Part shown: positions 1 to 12,026 of the stretch, piece after piece
Position numbering within the stretch: position 1 is the first letter of the stretch
How the letters are laid out: each line of letters opens with the position of its first letter
Origin: Thalassia testudinum
Taxonomy: Eukaryota > Streptophyta > Magnoliopsida > Alismatales > Hydrocharitaceae
Reading direction: 5' to 3'
Length of the DNA: 64,000 bases
Assembly: GCA_037157565.1 (NCBI GenBank)
Contig: JAZHRO010000063.1
Location: 94,302,001 to 94,366,000, forward strand
Program-made: the position numbers and the translations under genes
Notes under the pieces: model-generated
Seen by the model: the letters and a program-made list of their open reading frames with translations, nothing else
What the model was told of the DNA's origin: nothing
Databases searched by the model: none

Positions 1-1278
1 GCAAAAATGAACGAACGCGACGGGAGCGCACGACGGAAGGGATATTTTTGGTGGACCTTAACACCACCTAGAGGATAGCAACAAGAGCATATGGGCCTTG
101 ATCTGACGTGTGTGGAAGGAGGATTGGCGACTGGAGATTTGTTTATACTTAGACCAGGCTTGATTGACCTTAGACATTTAATTTTTGTCTTATGGACTCG
201 TGTTGGGTATTTTCGGGAGTGTGTTCCCATTTTATTTAGATTATAGGATTTGTTTGAACTACATGTTGATTAGTTAGTTAGATTAGGTTTGTTTGCTTAT
301 TATTATTATATATATATATTCGAACTGCCTGCTAGAAGCTACATATCTATAGGGCGACAATCTAGGATTAAATGAACAACATCTAGCTTTTCTTTTTACA
401 TTGCAAACATCCTGCATTGAAGAGAGCTGGAGTAAGGTACGTCTTTTCTTGTGCATCAGTTATCTACACACGCATTGCATTTGGACATAATTAAAAAAGA
501 CCATTTAAGTTGATTTGAAAATATTAATCAAGTGGTCACATTACTTCTTGAAAAGAAAGAAAAATATACAGGAAGTGTTTGAATAACGTGACTGCGATTT
601 TCAAAAGGAAAAATCACTTTCCGCTGTGTGATGCACACTTTCTGCATTGAGCACGCACTATAGGCACTACACTAGGACTTGGACCCTTAAGGCTATAGTC
701 ATCGATCTCTTTATCGATGCAAACGCTCCTATCTCACTTTGTGATGGTAGTATTAACTTTTGCCTGAGTGACTTGATACTCTAAGGAGGGGGACACCCCT
801 TAAAGGAATTCAAGGGTAGTTAAAAGGCACCGCTAATGCAATGCCTCAAAGGAAGGGTTCGTCCTACTTGCATCTCTTGGTTCTATCCTTGGAGTACCTT
901 TTTACTTAAGCATTAGAGAACATCATCGCAACAAAGTGTACATCTTCAGGGCACTCAAAGGTCCATTTAGGGTGCATAATTGCTTGACAACTTGATTGAT
1001 CACCCAAAAAGGACTAAAAGTAACCTCAACCTTCTTAACAATCATTGACCAGAAATTTCAAGTGCCTCATTTCTCTTATACCACTTATGTGGGAACGAAG
1101 AAACACTACCTTGACTATATTTGGCCAAGATGAAGAGTTGGAAGAGGACTTAAAGAACTTTAAATCAACAAAAGACCTCTTGCCTTGTGTTTGCTTGGTG
1201 TGTGCGTAATAGAGCTCTCTAGGAAGTTTCTCTTTTTAATCTAAGTCCTAAGATAGTTAAACCATTTAATTGAAAGAA
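1..1278 (+). other. Leader/internal noncoding region of element A
   Basis: No reading frame of note. It contains a short TA-rich run (about 300-325) and ordinary AT-rich sequence. By position it lies between the off-window primer site and the acidic reading frame. I see no primer binding site or LTR end in it. Confidence 0.5.
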
Positions 1279-2918
1279 ATGGACTATCCTTACTCCTATC
1301 ATTTTAACCAAGATCCCATGCCTCAAGTGTATCCATCCTTTGATGGGTACATTGACAATTCATGGGATCATTCATATTCCTATCCTGGGAGTACTGGCCT
1401 GATAACTCCCACTTTTGAGTAGAGCCTAGGAGCAGGATTTTCCACCCATGGAATCCCCACTACTATGCAAACACCCAACCCTCCCACCCTTCATGATTTT
1501 CCTTATCGAGGTTGGACCGATACCCTTAGGCAACCAGAGCCTGAGATTGACTATCCTCCCCAATCTGATAGTAGTAGCGTCTCCTCTTTTATGATAGAAA
1601 TGCAAAAACAAAAAAAGGAAATGATGGAGTCTATGGGAGAGATGTTGAGGAATAGTCAACAATTGAATAAGGAAATTAGATAGCTTAGCTACGCTCTTAC
1701 TAATGATTCTGGTCCCTACCTGTATAACCGTAATCATCAAAATAATTCTGAGGAAACTAATGACAATAGGGATCGTGTTTTGAGTAGCTATCACTTAGAC
1801 TCTCCCCATGAGACATGGCCATTAGAGGAGAACTATCCTAGTGATTATCCACCCGAGCTATATTGGAGTCAAAAGAAAGGGACGATGGCACCTTTTGAGG
1901 ATCTTGACCCTAATGACAGTATTTTCCTTACCTCTGATAACCCGGGTCAAGGTCATATTGTTCATATCACTTCCCCTATTAGTTATCTGGTGGAACCCCA
2001 TTCTACCCTTAGTGAGCCTAATCCTAACACTCCACTTAGGGAATCAACGCTTACCATCCAACATTCTGAGGATTTAATTGCACCCAATGAAAGTGACCCT
2101 AAGGGAATGGAGGATGAATTGGATCAATCTTGGTCTCAGAGGTACAAAGAGTCTATTTTAGAGGAGGATGATAACCCAATGGAGGAACCCGACCTTAGAA
2201 TTTGGAGTGAATCTCAGGGGGATTATGTGTTATTCGAGGACTTACCCCCTGAGGATATAAATAATCTGGTGAAATCCGGATTCCTCCTTACTTTTGATTT
2301 TGAGAGTCATCCTCCGCAAAACCAGGAGTTGATATTAGAGGAGGACGAGCACAAAAGTGAGAAGCCTAGGAGAGCTCTCGGGGACAATACACATCAATTG
2401 AGGATATATGCCCCGAGAAGAACAAAGAATTGTGTGATATAGACTTACTCCAAAACATTAAGACTGATCCTCCTTCAGAAATAATTGAGGATATTGATCC
2501 AACTCCTCTCTTTACTGGTGAATCACATATACACCCCGACAAAAACTCAAGTGAACCAAAAGAATCCAGGGATGAAATTAATGATAATGATTCTGTTCTT
2601 TCGACCCTGCCATCAAAGGAATTTAATTTGGAGTCCACCATTTATTTACATATACTGGAAGGTGAAAATATGACTCTGATCATTAATGATAGGCAGGGTG
2701 ACGTGAATTTTTCTGCATTAATTGTCAGGGAGAATACACAATCTGAATCATTGTTTGAATTGGACCCGACACCAACTAAGCCCTCATTGGACTTAATCAT
2801 TACCTCCCAACACCGCAAACAACCCTTCCACTCCCTAACCGATCCTTGGCTCAGGTCTCTGCTCACATACTTTCTTTCTGATGAGCATATTAGGCCAGTA
2901 CATCCTCACGTAGAATGA
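1279..2918 (+). pseudogene. Broken acidic ORF of element A, unknown function
   Basis: The frame opens at ATG 1279 (MDYPYSYHFN...) and continues in one frame to 2442 except for TAG stops near 1420 and at 1681. It then shifts frame near 2430 and runs to a stop at 2916-2918. Read together this is one gene of about 540 codons. The product is rich in D, E, S, P and N, with repeated acidic clusters, a short K/E/M-rich probably coiled-coil stretch (about 1590-1680) and no zinc finger, protease or polymerase motif. I do not recognise the family. It sits where gag-pol would be in an autonomous element. Elements B and C carry similarly acidic but not obviously homologous frames in the same place. An alternative is a strongly diverged gag. 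Confidence 0.55.
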
Positions 2919-4902
2919 CGAGTGTGGATTGATGCTTGTACGTTTAGTCTCACCATTCAAGGGTTTGAAATAATAATGTTTATATCTTTTAAAATCCTTC
3001 CTGCTATGGAGGACCCTTGTTATCCTCCACTTATTCCATTTTAGGAGGTCCCTTTTCATATTCCTTTTGTTATTCCTAGACCTCCCCATGTAGCCTACAA
3101 GGTTCTTTGCTTTTATGTCTTCTGGCAAGCATTTGGGATAACATTGCATCATCAGCTCCTTAACATCCATGGCTACCTATTTTCTAGGCCCGCGTTATTA
3201 TGCATATTCTTAAAGCCTAGCTCTTTCTGTCTGGAACTAGACTTATAGGTTCCTTATAATTCTGGCTGTCGACAGAAAATGCAGTGTTTGTTGGGAGGCA
3301 ACCCAGCATTCAGAATAACACCTTCATCAGGTGATTCCTTTTTTTCTCCCCCTGTTTTAATTTTACAATGGGGACATTGTAGGATTTAGGCATGGGGGGG
3401 TACCTTTTGCATTTTATGTAGTATTCATGCATTTAGGTTAGGTAGATTTGCATGAAAAAAAAAACCTTTTGAGCTGAACTGGTTAGTCCCTAGCAGAAGA
3501 TTGTTATAAAGGAAGTGTCATTAAAGATTTTCTTCTTAAATTGTTTCTTAAGTTTTGAATCCACTACATTTACTTCATTTGCATGTAGACTTGGTAATGG
3601 ATCTTTGTAGAAAATCAATAAGCATTTTTAGTCTGCTAAACCCTTGGACAGTTAATAAGGAGTCAGGCAAACTATCTTCTATTAAGATCCACCTATTATC
3701 TGTGAGAAGAAAGTAGAGAGACTACTGGTGCGTTAAGTCTAGTGCAAGGACTCTTAAGTTTTGGATAATTAGATGATGATACCTCAGAGTTAGGCATAGT
3801 TTTTGCTCTCTATTCCTGCGTGCAAACATTGTGTGAATTCCTAAGAGTCACCAAATAAGGCAGATACACAGATATTGGGTCTTAATAAAACTATGACTAT
3901 GGTGAATGGTTACGACCGTCCTTTATAGAGTACTCGGATGAAGGAGGGTAGTAATGTCAAAGGTCAGAAATACGATTGTCCTATCCATCTTTTCCTGGTA
4001 CCGAGAATAGGCACTTCCACCAAATAAGCCACACAATATTCTCTTGACCATCATCATTCCTAATAATGCCTCATAAATAAAAGTATGTGTTGTTTTGTGC
4101 TTAGTAGTTGAAAAGAAAAGAAAAGAAATATTTATATTTAGAAAAATATGAAAAAATGAAAAAAGAGAAAAGAGAGAGAGAGAGAGAAAAGAAAAGAAAA
4201 GAGTTCAAGTTTGTAGTTTTATCTTCGTATCATTTTTCATTATGTGATGATGTTTCTAAGGTAGCAAAAACACCCGTCGCGATCCACCAAATATGACCCA
4301 TACCTACTTTTCAGTATCTCTGATCTCTCGAATAATGGCTGAGGTCCTCTTAGTTGTAGGGTTATTAGGACTTTAATTGAAGTGTGATTGCCATGTAAGG
4401 CCACCAAATAGTGAGTACATTTACAAAATCTGGTGAGATTTGTGATCTCAGAAAGAAAAGAAGGAAAAGAGTGAGCACAAAGGAACATCAAGAGAGCACA
4501 GTTGTTTAGCCTCTCTCTGGGTTGACTCATTTGATAGTTTGGAGAGTTAGAGTCGACAGTACTAGACTACATGTAGCACCAGATGAGTGTGTGCCACCAA
4601 ATATGAATCCATGTAACTCAGTATCTCCTACCTAAGCCTGAAGGCCAGGGTCAAATTACAGATTATTTTCTGCTTTATCCCTGAGGGAAGTAGTTGCCTA
4701 TCCCGGTAGAATTTTATCAAGGGTAAAGCACGAGCTTTAAATGTAAGTTGGCTTTTCACTTGGATCCGTTACCTAGGATAATATTACTTCACTTTTGTAT
4801 GGATCACTAAATTTTTGGAATAAGGGAAGAAGATATCTTTTGGTTACTTTCATTGTTTTTCACTTTTGCTTGGGACTAGCAAAACTTAGGCATGGGGGCA
4901 TT
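2919..4902 (+). other. 3' noncoding domain of element A with internal and terminal polypurine tracts
   Basis: Holds, in order, the motif GGGAGGCAACCCA (3293-3305), a small hairpin CAATG-GGGA-CATTG (3366-3379), an internal polypurine tract (catggggggg, 3391-3400), an A/G-rich low-complexity stretch (4108-4205) and the terminal polypurine tract just before the LTR. The same order is seen in element E downstream of its pol. In Athila-lineage elements a second polypurine tract downstream of pol is, as I recall, established. No env-like frame is visible. Confidence 0.6.
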
Positions 4903-6406
4903 TGATAAGTCCACTTTCGTGGACCATTATTTGGCCCAAGTATTCTTTAATTAGTCGTTCTTAGTTGATATTTGATTAGGTATTAAGTGGGAATTCAACA
5001 TAGTCTGCGTACCATTTTATGCATTGATTTTATACTAAATAACATATGATATGTTATGATAATCATTTAGTGGATGCAGGCTAGGCACATGACACCTGAA
5101 GGCATCTGGTAGATAGCAAAAATCACTCTATAAGACGTCTGAAGCTTAATTTGAACGTCTGAAAATCTCCATCGAGAGCCACTGCTTTCTGCACATTTTA
5201 AGACGTCCAGGACATCAATCCAACATTTGAAAAAGAACAGCCATCCTTTTCTGCTATTCCAACCACTTGCATTCTTTGTGGGTGGTTGGAGAAGCTTTCG
5301 GTGGAAGCAAACAGAAGAGATTTTTTTAAGAAGCGAGCCATCCGCAGAGAATAGGATCCTTCCCCTTACGAGGATCTTCTTCATCGCCACCACCAGCATT
5401 GTGGCTGGAGCGAACACCGTTGTCAGAGTGTGCACCATGACCTAAAGCGTACCTCCATCTCCGCTCATCCTCTCTCTCGCCGGTCGCATGGTGACAACGT
5501 GTGGCCATAACACCACCATCACCATCATCGCACCTGCTCGCAGCACCACAGCAATGGCCTTGTGCATGCCCTCGTGCCTCCTCGCCACCGGGCCCTTGTG
5601 CGCTCCATCACGCGCATGCACACCCATTAGTGCACAGCTAGCCCCCTCTTCTCCTTTGTTCTTCTCCTTCTTCAACCCATCCATCATCACTGTTACATGA
5701 AAAAGAACCCAAAGTGCAGCAGCAGCAGTACCTCCATCGAGCATCCTCCAGCCACCAACCTCAGCTCCAACTCACTCCGATGTGCCAAGCATCGTAGTGA
5801 GAATCCTCGCTAACCGCAGGCTCTAGTCGACACCTCACACAAGCCTGTAGGAGTTCCTCTTTCCGCTAGCAACTCCATCGCCACCGGCCTCTCCTCCTCC
5901 AACCAGCAATCTCTGGCCTCCACCCTACGGCACGCCACCACCATCACGAAGACTACCCTCCAGTGGACCTTCTCCACCAAAGCCACCAGCCGGCGGTGGA
6001 CCTCCTCGCATGTGAGGAGAGATAAAAAAATCCTCTGTTTTGACTCTGATTAAAGTTTACCAATAATGCCATTGCAAAACACTATTCCTTTATTTAATGA
6101 ATTATTTTATTAAAGTGATTTCGCATATGAGCTCCTTTTGGTTTTAAGTAATTGCATGGAATGTTTTTTTAATGATGAAAATGAAGTGCAAAGATTCAAA
6201 TCTTTATTTGTTGTGATTCTCGATTGGACTAAACACCATTACTTAATTCAATAGGCTAATTCCTCTTTGTGGAAATGACCTAACTATTTTCGTGGTTAGC
6301 TTTGAATTATTAAATATTTTGATAGTTGATTTTCCACCACAAAAGCTTTACAATGACATGTGATTTTATGTTTAAAATTTCATTGAAAGCGAGAATTGAC
6401 TCATCA
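4903..6406 (+). repeat. 3' LTR of element A
   Basis: Starts TGATAAGTCC directly after the polypurine tract and ends ...gactcatca, giving TG...CA termini and a length of 1,504 bp. A hairpin GTCCAC-TTTC-GTGGAC lies at 4909-4924, next to the 5' terminus. The GC-rich middle (about 5340-6010) has several short open frames that I treat as chance. The 3' boundary rests on the switch to antisense Athila coding sequence at 6407. The other LTR is not in the window, so the ends cannot be checked by alignment. Confidence 0.7.
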
Positions 6407-7136
6407 ATAATAGCATCAAGGAGCGGGACCGAAATATGAACCTCCTTAAACATGCCCTTCAGGTCCTCAAAAGGGATGGGAATCTCAGGGTTTTGCCCTT
6501 CAGGTCGTCAATAATCGATCTTTTGCCCTTATCTATTATAAGTGGCTGCTGAGAAGGAGAAGAAGATGAGCCATCCTACGGTAGGGGGTGAGAAGAATCA
6601 TGACCTGCTTGCCTAAATGGTGGGTCTTGCATGGTCTTTCCACTCCTCAATGTGACAGCTTTCGCATCGTCATACTGTCCATGAGGTGGTGGAGGAGCGA
6701 AAGGGGTAGAATAGGTGGGTTTTGGTAGCAAAGTCAGCTGACCTTGTGCATAACCAGGTGGCGTAGGAGGTGCTTGTAATATAGTATGCGCCTATCCCTG
6801 TGGTGCCTGGAACCTAGGTGGGGTGCCCTAGTTCTACACATATCTTGGATTTGGGATAAGTTGGGAGGGCAAGGCTCCTTGTGATCTATGTTCCTACAAC
6901 AGCTGATTATGCATGTTCAGTATACTTTGAATCTGATCAGTCATGGCTTTCATGATTTGCAATCTATCATGAGTTGATTTCTACATGGATTCTACTGGGA
7001 TGAGAATGGCTACTGCCTAGGGCATGTGTTTTGTGCATTCCCGTATTGTCTGGTTTGGTGGTGTGGATCTTGATTCAGTCTCTGCAAATTACCAGACCAA
7101 GAAAAATTTGAATGCTAGTGCCAACTAGGATTATAC
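6407..7136 (-). pseudogene. Element F: gag C-terminal/protease-linker fragment (Athila type)
   Basis: Read on the minus strand this resembles the region between gag and protease of element E. It has the W..H.NFSW motif, a proline/glutamine-rich linker, an AVTLRSGKT stretch matching AVTTRSGKT in E, and a VHISVPLLDAI stretch matching [11 protein letters not shown] in E. Several stops and frameshifts show it is dead. Its upstream part continues at 39386-39625 and then 46805-47763, on the far sides of CACTA element K and solo LTR H. It is cut on the left by element A. The final TAC (7134-7136) is the CACTA target duplication. Confidence 0.75.
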
Positions 7137-7156
7137 CACTATAAGAATATTCACTA
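7137..7156 (-). repeat. CACTA terminal inverted repeat, left
   Basis: Begins CACTATAAGAA at the switch from antisense gag sequence to transposon sequence. It pairs with the right terminus at 39366-39385. CACTA is the defining terminus of the En/Spm class. Confidence 0.85.
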
Positions 7157-7483
7157 ATGCCGACCGTAAAAAATAGTCAGCAATGTGAAAAAAACAGTTG
7201 AGAAAGAGGGTCGAGGAATGTACTGTTGCTATTGGGTTTTCTCAACTGTTCTAGAACATTACTGTCAGCAAAAAGGCGGACCCTCATTCGATGTGTCGTT
7301 ATTTCTGTCATCTGTTTTAAACGATCGAGGAAAGCTTTTCTCGACCTTTATAAATGGGTCGTCGATGTAAATATCTACATCAACCATTATTTAGGTGGTT
7401 GACAAAGAAAGTATCCTCGAACATTTGTTAATAATGGATGAGAATGTTGATTTTCTTGTCGATTTTAAAATAGTAAAAAATAG

Positions 7484-7603
7484 TAACATTTTCGACCATT
7501 ATTAAAAAATGGTCGAGAATGTTACTATTTTCGTCTATTTTAACAAAGTCAGGAATATTAATATTTTTGACCATTTTTATATAATGGTCGAAAATATTAA
7601 TAT
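7484..7603. repeat. Subterminal palindromes of CACTA element (left side)
   Basis: Two long palindromes, about 7484-7527 and 7553-7603, each centred on TCGACCAT/ATGGTCGA or TTGACCAT/ATGGTCGA with AT-rich arms of about 20 bp. More single GGTCGA-like copies occur from 7200 to 7680. The same TCGACC..GGTCGA unit recurs at the right end (39328-39347). In En/Spm, subterminal repeats bind the element-encoded TNPA protein. That role here is inferred from position. Confidence 0.7.
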
Positions 7604-7880
7604 TTTCATCCATGTTTAAATCAATGACAATGCCTTTTTATTTGATCGCATACCATTCTTGTCCATTGCAAAATAATCGACAATAGCTAGAATTTTTTTT
7701 AAATTAATGTTTTTAAGTATGTGGAGACCTGTAAAAAACTAAAAATCTTATAAAATCAATCACACAACTTAAAACATTTGCATCTAATTAACACAATAGA
7801 AATGAAAATAAAAATTTCATATATGTAATAATGTATACAAAGCTCATTATGAAAGATAATGTATATAAAAAATGCAACAA

Positions 7881-8104
7881 TCATGCTACGGCACCAACAC
7901 CTCTAGCACCACCACCACCTAAATCGTCGTCGCCATGAAGATCTATATACTGATGAAAGGCAGGGTGATCGATGCCTCCCTACTGAAGTACCTTCAGGAG
8001 CTCCTTGATGGTCTTAATGGACTGCTGCAACTGCTCTGTCGACTCTTTGAACTGCGTCGCATTGTCCCTGACCTACGTTGTCAGCTCATCAATCTGCAAC
8101 TCCT
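7881..8104 (-). pseudogene. CACTA second gene (TNPA/TNP1-like), last-exon 3' part
   Basis: On the minus strand this continues the frame of 26402-26582 once element B and one CTCCT duplicate are ignored. It encodes a heptad-like, Q/E/K/L-rich coiled-coil segment (TEQLQQSIKTIKELLK) and ends in a glycine-rich tail with TGA at 7881-7883. Two in-frame TAG codons lie inside, so it is dead. Second proteins of plant CACTA elements typically end in such a coiled coil. Bases 7604-7880 are 3' noncoding AT-rich transposon DNA. Confidence 0.7.
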
Positions 8105-10804
8105 TGATGATAACGTCATCATTAGCCATAACTAGCTTTAATTAGTCATAATCAATAGACAAATGCACCTACATAACAGCCGAAGAGCCGTAATTCACTA
8201 CATATCCGTTCTAAGAGATTAACATAAAACAAGGATTAAAACTATAATTTTACCATCATATCATGATGCATAGAAATCATGGCTTTTTCCTAGAGTTAAT
8301 TAAAGGTCAAACGTTCATAAATGTCTAATAAGAGGGTCCGTGCAGACAAAAATGGGTTTCCACGTATTCCAAGAATTAATGGACATCTAAAACCCTAAAA
8401 ATACACTCGCTTAATTAACTGAGGTTTTGGTCAGGATAAAATTCACCTAAACCTTCTAAAAATCATAGAAAAATATTCTGTAAGGTTTTTTACCTTTGAT
8501 TTGACCATTGGAACCCATTTTGACCTTAAATAGAGTCTTAGATAGGAAGTTGCCCTAATTTGGGTCTCAGCGTAAATTACCCAGTCAAACTTGGTCAAAA
8601 CCAAAATTCGACTTCACCATCATATTCCTTTGTTCCAAATTAGGTTTATACCAAACTTTGGGCCTAATCAAAGATCATCTTGACTTAATTTACATTTTAG
8701 TTCAGTCTGACTCTTTCTCACATACACACCCCTAGCTTTTTGATACCTTACAAATGGGTCCCTAAGTTTGTCATCTTCTTTGCAATTAGGTTCCTCCGCC
8801 ATTATTGTGGAAGAACTCCTACTCCGGCAACCTTCAATCAGAGATTTCTCTATGATTTCTTAACAAATCCTTTCAAAAATTAGGAGAATTCCTTGTGAAA
8901 TCCTCCTCCATCTAAGCCACACATTGGGCTCTGATTCCTACTCAAGGGCTCATGCAAACCATTTGAAGGATTGGGTATCCTATTTTGTGAAGCTCTGAAG
9001 CTTCCAAGCTTGGTTTCCAAGGTTGGAAACCTCCCTATATAAGCACCCCTGAGGACAAACTATCCTCCTTAGCAAGGTTTTGAGGCCAAATACCCCTTCT
9101 TCCTTCATCTCCGGCCAAGCTCCACCTTAGCTCCAACGGCCTCCTTCCCCGTCTTCTTAGGGAAGGCCAATGACCAAATTGTCTTGTCCATCTTATTCAT
9201 CACCTTCCTCTGTGCCTTACTAGCCACAGCAAGGGTCATCTCCCTCTTTCCTCGTCGCCGTCTCCCTCAACGGAGCAAGTTCCTTCTCCAGTGATGGCCA
9301 ATCAAAGCCAATGCCATTCCTCCCATTTCATCCAATTAGAATAGGTTAATTAGGTCCCTCTAGTACCGTAGATCAATTCCCTCACCTTTATTCTTCATTT
9401 CAACCCTCGACGCCACGACCATCCACCTTCATTCCTATCTTCGGCCACACATCCAGTGAGGTCTTCTGCATGCTACACACCTCCAAACACCTTGCCACCT
9501 ACTCTAATAACTCTGCCGCTCATCCCTGCACAAAACCCCTCAACCAATTTCGCACTCCACTCACACACGACTGCCCCTAAACATACCCATCATCGACCAC
9601 CTTCTCCATCATTGTCCGCCATCATCCATGCACGAATCACCCCAAGGACGTAGCCATCACATTCCACGCCCTACGATGATACTCCTGAACTTTTTAACCA
9701 AAGCTTTTAGCCTGTACTTTGTATTTTAGGTATCCCATCGGAGCTCCGTCGCTGTGTCGTCATCCCCGGTCTTGTTCTTCGCATCTCAGCCGCATTTTTC
9801 TTTGCTCTTCATTCTAGGCACTGTGGAAGGAATCCAGAAGGACCTCCAGGTCCTCAATTGAGTAAGGAAATGCAACTGCTGTGTCAATTGAATGAAGAAT
9901 CCCTCTACAACCCCGCATGAAAAGGATGTGGGAAAGATAGTCCCACATCGTGGGATTCCAATGCAACGACCGCCCATAAATGTTTTTTGTGAATAGACCT
10001 TATCGCCTCGGGACCACGGGGGTGAGGTCCCCTTACCCGCTCACCCGAACTCACCTAAGCCTTCACTCCTCGGCTACTACCCACGCTGGTAGCCTTGGAC
10101 TCGATACTGCATGATCCAAATACCCGGTTACAACCCTAATATCTGAGAGAGGAAGAGGCAGGAAAGAGAGAGAGTGAGGGAGGGGAGGGTTTTGCTCTTT
10201 GATGCATGACCCTGTGCGACACTTAGTCACTGAGAAGGGAAGAAGAGGAAAAGGCTAAAGGAAAGAAGAGAAGAAGAGGAGAAGGCTCTATGGAGAGAAG
10301 AAGAAGAAGAAGCTAAAGAGAAGAGAAAGGCTCTATGAGAGCCTTGAGCTGTAAAGGTTAAGTCATCTAATTTGCATAGGGGATGTTTGATTTGGGTTTG
10401 ATGCTGGTACTATTGGAACATTTAAGTACCTAAGTTGCGTGATTGAAAATACTATAGCATTATTTGTGTAATTGATATACATGTGTCTAAACTAATAATT
10501 AGTGATTCAAATCACCATTATTTTATCTTAGATATCTTTTTACCTTGTCAAACTCTTGATATACTCTTGCTTTTTATTGAATATCAATTTGAGTAGTTAT
10601 TATTCATTGAATATCGTTATCGGCTTGATTTCTTATACTCAGTTATATTCATTTCGATTAGTGTGTGAATTGCAATACTTGCTCCCTGTGTTCGACCTCA
10701 GACTTCATTTCTTGATTCTGAGTTTATAAATTGCATTTGTTTGAGAGCTATTTGTCGACTGTAGTACAACGTATTTCCTAAACGCGACGAAAAGCTTGTC
10801 AACA
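8105..10804 (+). repeat. 5' LTR of element B (2,700 bp)
   Basis: Begins TGATGATAACGTCATCA (a palindrome) and ends ...gcttgtcaaca just before the primer site. It aligns along its length with 23743-26396. A TATA box lies at 9036-9042, a GATGTGGGA...TCCCACATC hairpin at 9925-9949, and a U5 motif gctccctgtgttcgacctc at 10681-10699. Short open frames inside are not conserved and are ignored. Confidence 0.93.
9036..9042 (+). promoter_or_regulatory. TATA box in 5' LTR of B
   Basis: TATATAA in the context ccctatataagcaccc, followed by a conserved ctgaggacaaac block. The same arrangement is at 24662-24668 in the 3' LTR and, diverged, in LTRs D, E, G and H. Confidence 0.6.
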
Positions 10805-10807
10805 TTT

Positions 10808-10825
10808 TGGTGCCGTTACCTAGGA
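10808..10825 (+). other. Primer binding site of element B
   Basis: TGGTGCCGTTACCTAGGA lies three bases after the LTR end. It matches the Athila-type aspartate-tRNA primer site seen in E (TGGCGCCGCTGCCGGGGA) with a few changes, mostly C-to-T or G-to-A. The primer tRNA identity is from knowledge of the Athila lineage. Confidence 0.8.
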
Positions 10826-12026
10826 GCAATGCACAATTCACCACTATTCTCTGTTTTGTTTTGATTATATCTGAACACTAACTTGCCCTGTTTGATTTCT
10901 TGTTATTTTGCGAGGTACATCATGCGCCGATCTTCCATTCAAAACAGCCACTACCAGGGTAGGTGATTTCTGTTCTTCCCTAATCAACCTCCTAATCTTG
11001 AGAAGATAAAAAGGAAACAATCAATTAGGAACTACTTGCCTTATTTTCTTAGTAAATCATCATTTAAAATGCAAGTTTTCCTAATTTGCAAAAAATTTTC
11101 ATATCTGATTGAAGCGTGAGGCAATTCTATTAAGAAATCCCTACCTTGATTGCCTGTACCTATTAGGGACTATGCTTAATTTCTAAATCACTTTGGGCTA
11201 ACACACTTCTTGCTTGAAGCCCAAGGTGAACATTTTAAGATTGAATTGAACTTGGATTAGAGCCACTTAGGGTTTCAGCATTTAGGGTTTGAAGTATTAG
11301 TACACATTTGCCTGCCTTAAAGAAAATAAACCCTCCAGCATTTGTGTGCTACCCATACCCTTGTTTGAAAATATCTAATCAAGACAAACTTTAAAACTAA
11401 GCTCTAATTTCACTTGAACCCTAAAACTCTTGGACCTAATAGCCTGAGAGTCAAATTGGGGTGATTTTTAGGTCTTGACCTAGAATTCATCCTTATTCCT
11501 TTAGGGTAGGTTAGGTGAAGTTGGTCTACATTGTAGGCCAACCAACCTCCAAATTAGGTCACAAGACAAATCAACTTTTAAACAAGTGAAATTCAAGGCA
11601 CTAATTAGGCTAAAAATTGGTAGACTTAAGGTCATAAGTTCATACATTCCGGTCTACTTAGAACCGCAGTGACAAGGAAGGTCGAGTGGGGGAAACCCTA
11701 AACCCGTGGGGACGCTCTACCATGTAGGGGTCTTTGCGGGACTCTCCCTTCCTAGCGGCCCAAGTAATTCTCGGGTGTGCAAATTTCTGATTTAGAGGTT
11801 TCATCCACCTCGAAACAGCCTTAGTCATCCAAAAATCTTTGGGTGCCTTGATTGGGTCCAATTCATATCCAGTCCCTCATCTTTTCTCTAGATCACATAC
11901 ACAGGAAAGGCCCCTAGGTTTTTTAACCAAGGGGCTTCAGTAGATCATCTTGGGGATTTCTTTTAGATCTAATCAGTTCCAATATGATCCTGAGTTTGAT
12001 TCTAAATCCTGATTCCACCACCTGAT
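10826..12026 (+). other. Leader of element B with a block conserved in element E
   Basis: No coding frame. Bases 11649-11862 read closely alike the leader of E (62340-62548, minus strand), including gaaccgcagtgacaag, gtgggggaaaccct, cgtggggacgctctac and cgcgggactctccct-like stretches. Sequence on either side is far less similar. Conservation of a noncoding leader between an autonomous and a gag-pol-less element suggests a cis signal, for example packaging or translation. That is inference. Confidence 0.65.

Larger units (their letters stand above)
1..6406 (+). mobile_element. Element A: non-autonomous Athila-like LTR retrotransposon, 5' end outside window
   Basis: Seen: a 3' LTR (4903-6406) preceded by a polypurine tract (ggcatggggg, 4889-4898), an upstream noncoding 3' domain, a broken acidic reading frame and a leader. 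No protease, reverse transcriptase or integrase is visible. The 5' LTR and primer site must lie left of base 1. The sequence right of 6406 is antisense Athila gag/protease DNA (element F), so A appears inserted in F. The right-hand TSD would be ATAAT (6407-6411); its partner is outside the window. The A-rich tract at about 4110-4205 also occurs in the same position in B, C and E. Inference: a gag-pol-less derivative mobilised by Athila-type proteins. Confidence 0.75.

Noticed and set aside
4108..4296. Lysine/glutamate-rich 62-codon frame
   Set aside because: An A/G-rich low-complexity stretch found at the same place in B, C and E, where it is not open.
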